A stretch of DNA of 11,934 nucleotides from Actinomycetota bacterium (GTDB lineage Bacteria; Actinomycetota; Acidimicrobiia; Acidimicrobiales; Microtrichaceae), in NCBI GenBank assembly GCA_005777415.1, contig SXMI01000136.1, forward strand, positions 1 through 11,934. The letters are read 5' to 3'. This document shows positions 6,313-11,934 of this stretch, piece after piece. The notes beneath the pieces are model-generated. The model saw nothing but the letters and a program-made list of their open reading frames with translations, did not search any database and was not told the origin of the DNA. The translations under genes were made by a program, and so were the position numbers. The first letter of the stretch is position 1, and every line of letters starts with the position of its first letter.

Positions 6313-7475
6313 GCGGCACCTCCGGGTGCGGGCCCGGCGGCGGGGCCGGACCGGCGTCGACGGACGAGCAGGCCGAGCGCGGCGCCGACGACCACGACCG
6401 CCGAGATCGGCAGCAGGGCCGTGATCGGGCTCTCGGACACGACCGGTGGCGGGAGCGGCACGGTGGTGGTCGGCGTGCCGGGGGCGACGATCCCCAGCGT
6501 GGCGATCTGCACCGGCGCCCCCAGCGCCCCGATGCAGCTCTCGACGACCTCCTGGCCCCCGACCGATCGGGTGAAGGACACGGCCTGGAACTCGATGGAG
6601 ATCGAGCCTCCGGCCGGCGAGCTGACCGGGAACGATCCGGCCAGGAAGTCGTCACCGCCGTCCGGGATCGGCACCACCGCGCCGGCGGCGAGCGGGAGCG
6701 GGTTCGAGGTCTGGAGCTGCAGCGGCGGGGCGCCCGTTCCCACGGCGGTCAGCCGGACCTGCTGGGCCAACTCGCCCCGCTTGACCTCACCGAGCAGGTT
6801 CGGAGGTCCGAGGAGGCCGACCAGCACGGGCAGGCTCGTGTTCGCCGGCACGGCGGTGAGCGTCGAGACCCCGAGCACCGCCGTGACGGGCACGGAACCC
6901 GCCTGGCCGGTGACCGAGCACGCCAGCTGGAGCGTCACGGTTCGGGACTGCACCTGGACCGACGGCGGTGCCGTCGTCGTCGTGGTCGGTGCCGTCGTGG
7001 TCGGTGTCGTCGTGGTCGGTGTCGTCGTCGTGGTCGGTGCCGTCGTGGTCGGTGCCGTCGTGGTCGGTGCCGGTGGCGGCGTGGTGGTCGGCGGCGTGAC
7101 GGGGTCGGGCGGCGGTACCACCAGGTCGAGCTGGGTGAACGACTCGCCGAGCACCTCGGTGGCGGCGGCATCCTCGAAGCCGACCCCCGCCAACGACTCG
7201 CCCTCCGAGAATCCCGAGTCCTCCTGGACGCCGAGCACCTCGGCGACCGCCGCGCCAGACCCGCTGTCCGGTGTCGACGGCGGCGTCACGGCATCGCCGG
7301 GTGCGGTGGTCGTGGTGGACGGGGCGGTGGTCGTCGTGGTCGTCGCCCGGGCCGCCCGCTCCTCGGCCGGTGACCCACCACCGAGACGCGTCACGCCGAC
7401 GACGGCCACGAGCGCGACCAGCGGGCCCAGGACGAGCCACAGCGTCCGCTGCCGGAGGACCGGGGGGAGGCCCAT
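6309..7475 (-). CDS. Thr-rich surface protein with C-terminal sorting signal, candidate exosortase substrate
   Basis: This 388-residue protein matches no family I know. An N-terminal hydrophobic segment (11-28) should act as signal or anchor. A first Thr run (45-57), an acidic stretch (about 80-117) and a long Thr/Pro linker (126-171) precede a beta-rich core (about 174-332) with two cysteines, Cys186 and Cys314, that could pair. After PTTTVPLPPPVV comes the C-terminus: SESP (347-350), a TM segment (353-371), RRRR (372-375) and a 13-residue Gly/Pro/Ala tail. Motif, TM and Arg cluster is the layout of sorting signals, and the exosortase gene follows at once with a 4-nt overlap. The ATG at 7475 overlaps the upstream stop by one base (TGATG). 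Only one lysine occurs. A single-TM anchored protein that is not cleaved remains possible. Confidence 0.85.
   Translation of the reverse strand: MGLPPVLRQRTLWLVLGPLVALVAVVGVTRLGGGSPAEERAARATTTTTTAPSTTTTAPGDAVTPPSTPDSGSGAAVAEVLGVQEDSGFSEGESLAGVGFEDAAATEVLGESFTQLDLVVPPPDPVTPPTTTPPPAPTTTAPTTTAPTTTTTPTTTTPTTTAPTTTTTAPPSVQVQSRTVTLQLACSVTGQAGSVPVTAVLGVSTLTAVPANTSLPVLVGLLGPPNLLGEVKRGELAQQVRLTAVGTGAPPLQLQTSNPLPLAAGAVVPIPDGGDDFLAGSFPVSSPAGGSISIEFQAVSFTRSVGGQEVVESCIGALGAPVQIATLGIVAPGTPTTTVPLPPPVVSESPITALLPISAVVVVGAALGLLVRRRRSGPAAGPAPGGAA
6970..7071. repeat. Imperfect 15-bp tandem repeat encoding the Thr/Pro linker
   Basis: Units of the form gtcgtggtcggtgcc or gtcgtggtcggtgtc are repeated about six times with triplet insertions. 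Read on the minus strand they give APTTT and TPTTT pentads (residues about 136-170 of the surface protein). All length changes are multiples of three, so the frame is kept. Confidence 0.85.
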
Positions 7476-9550
7476 CAGTCCAGGAACCCCTCGTCGGGCG
7501 TCGGCCGCGGTTCGCCACGCGGGTTCAGCACCCGGTACAGGACGAACTCGCTGGTGATGTCCCCTTGGTCGCCCCAGGACTCGACCCGCTCGAAGTTCGC
7601 GTCCTGACCGCTCGCCAGACCCGGGTGCGCAGCCACCACGGCATCACCCGAGGACGCCGGCACCTTGAGCAGCACGTAGCGGACACCGAACACCGCCGGG
7701 TCCGACACGACCGCCTCGAAGTCGCGGTCGGACGGGATGATGAACACCGACGGATCGGCCGCTGCCGACACCACCGAGAACGTCGACGACGCGTCGGTCA
7801 GGATCGACCCGGGGACCACATCCGGGATGCGGTCGAGGTCGGCAGCCACCGTCGCCCCCCGACCCATGACGGACCGTGAGTCGTCGAGGTGGTCCCCCGA
7901 GACGCCTGCGATGACCGCGTCGACCGTCGAGCGGTCGTCACCGGCTCCCAGGTCGCCGTCCAGCACCACCGACCAGGACAGCAGCAGCCCCGGCACGAGC
8001 GACAGCACCGCCAGCGGGCGCAACAGCCTCGATCCGCCGGCCGAGCCCCCCGAACCGGACAGCAGCGCCGCGAGCAGCGCCGACAGCACCACGGCGCCGA
8101 CGACGTAACGGAACCACGGGAACGTGTCACCCCGGCCCGCCAACAGGATCTGCAGGACCAGCGGGGACCCGACGACCGCCGCGGCCACACTCGCCCGGCG
8201 GGCCGTGCGTCCACCCAACCAGAGCGCCACCAGCAGCACCGGGATCAGCAGCGGCGCGGCGACCAGGAGCTGGCGCAGGTAGAAGCCGACCCGCCCGGGG
8301 ACGCTCGTGTCGCCGATGATCGACTCGATCGCCCCGGCGCCGTCCCGGACGAGCGCTGCGTTGCCGTAGTCGGACGTCAGCTGCGCCAGCGGCTCCCCGA
8401 CGATCACGTACGACACCAGCGACCAGCCGAGCACGCAGGCCGTGACCGGGAACGCGAGGATCGACAGGTCCAGCACCACGGCCCGGAGCCGGCGCCAGGT
8501 CGCCGACCGAGACGGCCCGACCGTCCCACGGGTCCACCCGTCGTCCGCCGGTCGACGCTGGGCGGAGACCACGACCACGAACGCCGCAGCCGCCAGGATC
8601 GACGCAGCCGTCTCGTACCGGGTCAGGTAGGCCGCACCCAGCGCAGCGCCGCCCAGCACCAGACCGCCCAGGTCGTCCCGCTCGGCCCACCGTGCCAGCG
8701 ACCGGACCGCCAGGACGAGCAGGACCATCCAGCAGGCCTCGCTCATCCCGTTCGCGCCGTAGAGCAGCACCAGCGGGCTGGCCAGTGTCAACAGCGCGAC
8801 CGTCCACCGGGCCCAGCGGGGACTCCCGGAGGTCCGGGCCCAGTCGACGAGTTGGGCGATCAGCAGGCCGGTGCAGATCGCCGACACGGTCGTGGCGGCG
8901 AGCGGCGCCGACGTGAGCTCGGGGCGCCAGGACCGGAGCGCCACGAAGGGCCCCTGGAACAACGTCGGGAACGGGCCCCAGATGAACCCGATGGACTCGG
9001 GGTGCGGATCCCGACCGGCCACGACAGCGAGCGCACCCTGCACCCGGGAGATCGCATCGGCCGGGATGACGCCACCGCGTGCGGCCGCCACCCAACCGAG
9101 CACCATCAGCACCGTGGTGGTGAGCCCGCCGACCACGACCGCCTCGGCGCGGTGCGTGGACCGCTGCCCCGAGGCCCGACGGCGGAGTTCGGCCACACGG
9201 ACCCGGACCAGGTGGTCGGCCTCGAGCACCGCCGGGTGCGACTCGTCGGCCACGACGACGTCGTCGACCGAGATCCGTGGGATGGGCACGCCACCGGCGG
9301 CGGCCAGGGTGCGCGCCGCCGTCACGGACCGACCCGCGATCACATCGGCCCGGTCCTCGGCGTCACGCAGGTCCTCGAGGAGCGAGTCCAGCCGGGCCCA
9401 TCGACGGTCCAGGCCGTCGGCACCGGACCGGAGGGTGGCGGACAGGAACACGCCCGCCGCCACCTCGGGCGACGCCACCGGGTGGCCGGCAGGCGGGTGG
9501 CCTGCAACCGGGTCGAGCAGCTCACGCTCGTCGATCGACACGGGGTTCAC
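7475..9550 (-). CDS. Polytopic GT-C-like membrane glycosyltransferase with cytoplasmic N-terminal extension
   Basis: The 691-residue protein has about 135 soluble N-terminal residues, roughly ten TM segments (about 136-530) and a soluble C-terminal domain (about 535-691). The first outside loop after TM1 carries D165 in IPADAISR and then GFIWGPFPTLFQGPF (188-202). This layout, with an acidic residue just after TM1, is that of GT-C fold enzymes of the GT39/ArnT/PMT type, which use lipid-linked sugars outside the membrane. LTRYE (309-313) also recalls that group. No single motif proves catalysis, so an inactive or non-transferase relative is possible. Helical sequence at about 45-72 and 105-125 could pair with the coiled-coil protein encoded just upstream. 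The GTG at 9550 overlaps the preceding stop by 4 nt; its Shine-Dalgarno is weak, which fits translational coupling. Only one lysine was seen in the whole protein. Confidence 0.75.
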   Translation of the reverse strand: MNPVSIDERELLDPVAGHPPAGHPVASPEVAAGVFLSATLRSGADGLDRRWARLDSLLEDLRDAEDRADVIAGRSVTAARTLAAAGGVPIPRISVDDVVVADESHPAVLEADHLVRVRVAELRRRASGQRSTHRAEAVVVGGLTTTVLMVLGWVAAARGGVIPADAISRVQGALAVVAGRDPHPESIGFIWGPFPTLFQGPFVALRSWRPELTSAPLAATTVSAICTGLLIAQLVDWARTSGSPRWARWTVALLTLASPLVLLYGANGMSEACWMVLLVLAVRSLARWAERDDLGGLVLGGAALGAAYLTRYETAASILAAAAFVVVVSAQRRPADDGWTRGTVGPSRSATWRRLRAVVLDLSILAFPVTACVLGWSLVSYVIVGEPLAQLTSDYGNAALVRDGAGAIESIIGDTSVPGRVGFYLRQLLVAAPLLIPVLLVALWLGGRTARRASVAAAVVGSPLVLQILLAGRGDTFPWFRYVVGAVVLSALLAALLSGSGGSAGGSRLLRPLAVLSLVPGLLLSWSVVLDGDLGAGDDRSTVDAVIAGVSGDHLDDSRSVMGRGATVAADLDRIPDVVPGSILTDASSTFSVVSAAADPSVFIIPSDRDFEAVVSDPAVFGVRYVLLKVPASSGDAVVAAHPGLASGQDANFERVESWGDQGDITSEFVLYRVLNPRGEPRPTPDEGFLD

Positions 9551-9867
9551 CCGTCACCCGGCCCGGCGGCCCCCGCCGGGTCGAGTCGGTCGGCGAGCGC
9601 CCGCACCTCGGCGAGCGTGGTCCGCAGTTCGGAGCGGACGGCCCGCTGCAGGGCGGTCAGCTCGGCCATGGCGGCCTGCAGCTCGGACCGGTGGTGTTCG
9701 ATCAACGCCACCGTCTCGGCGGCCAGGCGGGCGAGCTCCTCGGCGTCCACGACCCGGACCTCGGCAGGTGGTCCCGCAGGCGGCTCGGCTGCGGGCGGTC
9801 CGGCGGCCGCCGCCCCGTCGGCGGACCACGGCGCCGTCCCGGCCGGTGGGGTGGTCTGTCCGCTCAT
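9547..9867 (-). CDS. Small coiled-coil protein, first gene of the exosortase operon
   Basis: I do not recognise a family. The 106 residues comprise a Pro/Ala/Gly-rich disordered N-terminus (1-36), one long helix with heptad-like Leu/Ala spacing (about 41-95) that should form a coiled coil, and a short Gly/Ala tail. There is no signal peptide, TM segment, cysteine or lysine, so it is probably cytoplasmic. The ATG at 9867 is preferred because upstream in-frame sequence has no protein character and lies in the regulatory gap; a GAGGA about 13 nt upstream is a loose ribosome binding site. Its stop overlaps the start of the GT-C gene by 4 nt, so it is made together with that protein and could be its cytoplasmic partner or an oligomerising scaffold. 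This role is inference. Confidence 0.7.
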   Translation of the reverse strand: MSGQTTPPAGTAPWSADGAAAAGPPAAEPPAGPPAEVRVVDAEELARLAAETVALIEHHRSELQAAMAELTALQRAVRSELRTTLAEVRALADRLDPAGAAGPGDG

Positions 9868-9925
9868 CAGCCTGGTGTCCTCGCACGATCGCCGTCGGTG
9901 CTCACCTGCCGCACCGGCACGCCGA

Positions 9926-9931
9926 ACGGTA
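9926..9931 (-). promoter_or_regulatory. Possible -10 element of the exosortase operon
   Basis: TACCGT matches TANNNT and lies 58 bp upstream of the ATG at 9867, just on the gene side of the inverted repeat at 9957-9987. No good -35 is visible at 9949-9955. The evidence is the weak consensus match and the position only. Confidence 0.2.
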
Positions 9932-9956
9932 CGGAGGCTCTCTGAATGGAAGCTGG

Positions 9957-9987
9957 CCGACACGTTGCCGTTGGCTGAACGTGTCGG
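9957..9987. promoter_or_regulatory. Perfect 10-bp inverted repeat upstream of the exosortase operon, candidate operator
   Basis: ccgacacgtt (9957-9966) and aacgtgtcgg (9978-9987) are exact inverted copies separated by 11 bp. Centre-to-centre spacing is 21 bp, two helical turns, so a dimeric regulator could contact both arms on one face. It lies about 90 bp before the first operon gene, upstream of the possible -10, which would fit an activator site or an upstream repressor site. No regulator gene is in the window. A terminator is unlikely as no T-tract follows on either strand. Confidence 0.5.
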
Positions 9988-10070
9988 TGCAAACCCTGAG
10001 ACGATCCCCCAGGGCGAGGTCGCCGCTCGGGGCTCGCACCACGAACCCGCACCACGGGCCCGGAACGGAA

Positions 10071-10100
10071 CCGGGGGTGCGGCCGCAGCCGCACCCCCGG
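10071..10100. repeat. Perfect 13-bp-stem hairpin at the compositional boundary
   Basis: ccgggggtgcggc (10071-10083) and gccgcacccccgg (10088-10100) pair exactly around the loop cgca. The 30-bp palindrome is the strongest secondary structure in the window. It could be a factor-independent terminator without T-tract. It directly abuts the ATG at 10101 and marks the point where the actinobacterial-looking sequence ends. The stretch 9868-10100 otherwise contains only the operator-like repeat and no gene. Confidence 0.6.
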
Positions 10101-10601
10101 ATGTCCTGCCGCTCATCGACGAGCGACTGGGTCGTTCCCGTCGGTCAGGGCGCCGGGAAGATCTTGCAGACGCCGTTCGACCGCTCGGCCGCCGGTCTGG
10201 ACCCCGAAGGGCACCGGCGGCTCGCGGTCATCGTCGCGCTGTTCGACCTCGAACCGGTGCGCGCCGCGCTCGCGCAGCTCGCGGCCAACTGGCCGGTTCA
10301 CCAAATCGTGAGTTCCGCCTTCACCGGGCTGGCGCAAGAGACGGGGTTGCTCACCATCGAGGTTCTGTGCCAGAGCGAGCCGCGCGTGGAAGAACTGGCG
10401 CGGCGGTTCCTGGCCGCGATCCGCGCCGGCGTGCAGGGCGAGAATGCGGACGAATCGAAGAGGCGCGCGACCGGCCTCGACTACGCCCGGCTACTCTCCG
10501 AAGCGGACAAGGCTCGCGATGCGGCGAAGGACCGCGCCGAGCGCCTGCGCCAGCTTCAGGAGCAGCAGGAGCAGCGCCGCGGCCAGCGCCGCCGCTTGTG
10601 A
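10101..10601 (+). CDS. Hypothetical protein, 5' end uncertain and possibly truncated at a sequence join
   Basis: I do not recognise this protein. From the ATG at 10101 it has 166 residues. From about residue 10 (DWVVPVGQGAGK) it looks like real protein: an alpha/beta-like region (about 10-110) with GKILQTPFDRS, VALFDLEPVRAAL and LLTIEVL, then a highly charged helix (about 125-166) rich in Arg, Lys, Glu and Gln that may be a coiled coil or nucleic-acid-binding tail. The first nine residues are polar and unlike a normal start, no ribosome binding site precedes the ATG, and the reading frame stays open far upstream into the actinobacterial part. The true N-terminus is therefore probably missing. 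Its stop is 10 bp from the stop of the convergent beta-propeller gene, so it most likely belongs to the planctomycete-like part. Confidence 0.55.
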   Translation: MSCRSSTSDWVVPVGQGAGKILQTPFDRSAAGLDPEGHRRLAVIVALFDLEPVRAALAQLAANWPVHQIVSSAFTGLAQETGLLTIEVLCQSEPRVEELARRFLAAIRAGVQGENADESKRRATGLDYARLLSEADKARDAAKDRAERLRQLQEQQEQRRGQRRRL

Positions 10602-10611
10602 CACCGCGCGC

Positions 10612-11628
10612 TCACTTCTTCGGCGGCAGGTGATAGCCTTCCGTGTTCAGCTTCACGCGGTACAGGCTCTTGCCCGCGGTGATGTACAGGACGTTAGCGC
10701 TGTCGCCGCGACCGAACCCGACGTTCGTGGGCAGTTCCGTCTTGATGTAGCCGATCTCTTTCCCTTCGGGCGAGTACACGCAGATGCCCGGCCGCGTCGT
10801 GTCGCGCACCGCGACGTACAGGTTCCCGGCCTTGTCGCACACCAGCCCGTCCGGGCCGTCCTGTGGGGCGTAATCGACCAGCGTCTTGCGGAATTTCGCG
10901 GTGCCGTCGGCCGCGAGGTCGTAGGCCATCAGCGCCATCGAGCCTTTCTTCGTCGGCTCCTTCTTCTCGTCCAGCCGCCCGATGCCCGTGCTGCCGTTGT
11001 CGTTGCTCACGACGTACAGCGTCTTCTGATCGGGCGAGATCGCGACCCCGTTGGGCTTGCCCGCGTCCGTGATGATGCGGTGAACGGTGCCGTCCGTGTC
11101 GATCCGGGAGACGGCCATCACCGGCTGGTCGATCGGTTCGTGGCCCAGGTAGCGCGGGTCGCTGAAGTAGATGCGGCCCTTCTCGTCGATGGTGATGTCG
11201 TTGGGGGCGTTGAACGGCTTGTTGTCGTACAGCCCGGCGACGATGTACGTCTTGCCCGTTTTCATGTCGGTGCGGGTGACGCGCCGCCCGCCGAAGTCCG
11301 CTCCCTCGGCCGCGAGCAGGTTGCCGTCCGCGTCGAACTTCAGCCCGTTGGACATGCCGCTGGGCGAGCGGAAGACGTCCGTCTTGCCGGTCTTCGGGTT
11401 GTACTTCCAGATGTGCCCGGCCTCGACCGGCTTCTTGTCTGCCTTCGAGACGTGCGTGAACGTGATGTCGCTGAAGTAGACCATGCCGTCTGGCGCGACC
11501 GCGACGCCCTCGGTCAGCACGAGGCCGCCGTCGAAGAGCGTTTCCACCTTCGCATTGGGCAGAACGATGGGATCGGCCGCGCGCGCGGGCGCGGCGAGTA
11601 ACAGCAGAACGAACACGGCGCGACGCAT
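10612..11628 (-). CDS. Secreted SMP-30/gluconolactonase-like beta-propeller
   Basis: The family comprises metal-dependent lactonases and related sugar-lactone hydrolases. 338 residues are encoded. A Sec signal peptide (1-18) ends in ARA before ADP, so the protein is exported. The propeller carries the expected metal ligands: E40 in LTEGVAVAPDG, N143 in APNDITID, N193 in KPNGVAISPD and D260 in DGPDGL. Blade repeats of the type DxxGxxYFSD are visible at 47-54, 148-157 and 264-273. The ATG at 11628 has AGGAG at 11637-11641, 8 nt upstream. It follows the D-2-hydroxyacid dehydrogenase gene by 24 bp and is probably co-transcribed, suggesting sugar-acid metabolism. 27 of 338 residues are lysine, in sharp contrast to the genes left of 10,070. 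Secreted versions of this kind are frequent in planctomycetes. The substrate is unknown. Confidence 0.9.
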   Translation of the reverse strand: MRRAVFVLLLLAAPARAADPIVLPNAKVETLFDGGLVLTEGVAVAPDGMVYFSDITFTHVSKADKKPVEAGHIWKYNPKTGKTDVFRSPSGMSNGLKFDADGNLLAAEGADFGGRRVTRTDMKTGKTYIVAGLYDNKPFNAPNDITIDEKGRIYFSDPRYLGHEPIDQPVMAVSRIDTDGTVHRIITDAGKPNGVAISPDQKTLYVVSNDNGSTGIGRLDEKKEPTKKGSMALMAYDLAADGTAKFRKTLVDYAPQDGPDGLVCDKAGNLYVAVRDTTRPGICVYSPEGKEIGYIKTELPTNVGFGRGDSANVLYITAGKSLYRVKLNTEGYHLPPKK

Positions 11629-11636
11629 GGGAGAGG

Positions 11637-11641
11637 CTCCT
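11637..11641 (-). promoter_or_regulatory. Ribosome binding site of the SMP-30-like gene
   Basis: AGGAG is placed 8 nt before the ATG at 11628, in the 24-bp gap after the dehydrogenase gene. It supports the chosen start, which also begins the signal peptide. Confidence 0.65.
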
Positions 11642-11652
11642 GAGTGAGGCGG

Positions 11653-11934
11653 TCAACGGGTCAGACGCTTCCACTTGGCTTGAAAACCGGGTCGGTCCAG
11701 CACCTCGCGGTTCACGACACCGCGCGGCACCTTTCCCTCAGACAGGTCGATCATTCCCTGGCACACGGCGCGGCCGATGTCGCGGAACAGCTCGTCGGTC
11801 CACGCGATGCAGTGCGGCGCGAGGAGCACGTTGTCGAGGGCCGCGAACGCCGGCGGCGCGGTGAGCGGTTCGCCCACGAAGCAGTCGAGCGCGGCCCCGG
11901 CGATGCAGTCGTCGCGGAGCGCGACGAGCAGCGC
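11653..11934 (-). CDS. D-2-hydroxyacid dehydrogenase, C-terminal 93 residues (5' part beyond right edge)
   Basis: NAD-dependent enzymes of the phosphoglycerate/glyoxylate reductase family. The visible fragment holds the end of the nucleotide-binding domain, IAGAALDCFVGEPL (11-24), where E22 corresponds to the catalytic Glu of the EP motif, and LLAPHCIAWT (37-46), where H41 is the catalytic His. The last segment, from GKVPRGVVNREVL to the KRLTR end, is the usual C-terminal return to the catalytic domain. A cysteine after PH, in place of the glycine-type residues common there, is a small variation. The catalytic Arg and the GxGxxG loop lie outside the window. The gene is upstream of the SMP-30-like gene by 24 bp on the same strand and probably shares an mRNA with it. 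The exact substrate cannot be told. Confidence 0.88.
   Translation of the reverse strand, partial: ALLVALRDDCIAGAALDCFVGEPLTAPPAFAALDNVLLAPHCIAWTDELFRDIGRAVCQGMIDLSEGKVPRGVVNREVLDRPGFQAKWKRLTR

Noticed and set aside
6309..6400. LPXTG sortase signal at the C-terminus of the Thr-rich protein
   Set aside because: No LPXTG-like pentapeptide precedes the TM segment and no class sortase gene is nearby; the adjacent enzyme is an exosortase.
2885..7071. Tandem repeats as a possible CRISPR array
   Set aside because: Units are 12-15 bp, directly adjacent without spacers, and in frame inside Thr-rich coding regions.
9957..10100. tRNA or structured RNA gene in the gap before the operon
   Set aside because: The two inverted repeats do not combine into a cloverleaf, and there is no TTCGA-type T-loop or CCA-adjacent acceptor stem. 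Simple regulatory or terminator hairpins explain them better.
9868..10116. N-terminal extension of the coiled-coil protein to 189 aa
   Set aside because: The extra 83 residues have no protein character, span both inverted repeats and would start in the right-hand, compositionally different part.
7889..10633. 914-aa open frame on the plus strand crossing into the right part
   Set aside because: It is antisense to the GT-C gene, repetitive in Arg/Gly/Gln/Asp, and runs through the join and a different frame of the orphan ORF. No protein-like segments beyond short chance stretches.

Overview
The window falls into two parts that do not look like the same genome. Bases 1 to about 10,070 read as a very GC-rich actinobacterium. 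My guess is an Acidimicrobiia-like lineage, based on the lysine-poor proteome, the Thr/Pro-rich surface linkers, the GTG starts and the -10 motifs set directly before start codons. Bases from about 10,100 to the end read as a planctomycete (Gemmata-like): GC is visibly lower, lysine is common, and there is a secreted SMP-30-type protein next to a D-2-hydroxyacid dehydrogenase. The change is abrupt and sits beside a perfect 13-bp-stem hairpin, so an assembly chimera is the simplest reading and horizontal transfer the alternative.

The central feature is a tightly packed minus-strand operon, 9867 down to about 3101 and possibly 2437. In transcription order it encodes a 106-aa coiled-coil protein, a 691-aa polytopic GT-C-like membrane protein, a 388-aa surface protein with Thr-rich linkers and a C-terminal TM segment plus four arginines, a 570-aa exosortase with an EpsI-like C-terminal domain, and a 500-aa processive-type GT2 glycosyltransferase. 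After 73 bp comes a 196-aa Thr-linker lipoprotein. The first five genes overlap by 4, 1, 4 and 4 nt, which implies translational coupling and fixed stoichiometry. My reading is a dedicated export, sorting and glycosylation cassette: the exosortase would process the C-terminus of the adjacent Thr-rich protein, and the two glycosyltransferases would modify it or make an associated glycan. The substrate assignment and the glycosylation are inference. The exosortase catalytic residues (Cys215, Arg260, His281) and the tripartite C-terminus of the neighbour are visible in the sequence.

Downstream on the same strand, after a GC-rich hairpin and with their own promoter-like motifs, lie a GH4-family NAD-dependent glycosidase (2367-1012) and the N-terminal two-thirds or so of a secreted CocE/NonD-type serine hydrolase (968 to the left edge).

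The right part holds a plus-strand ORF of unknown function (about 10101-10601), probably cut at its 5' end by the join. Convergent to it is a minus-strand pair: the C-terminal 93 residues of a D-2-hydroxyacid dehydrogenase (running off the right edge) followed by a secreted SMP-30/gluconolactonase-like beta-propeller (11628-10612). I saw no rRNA, tRNA, CRISPR array or insertion sequence.
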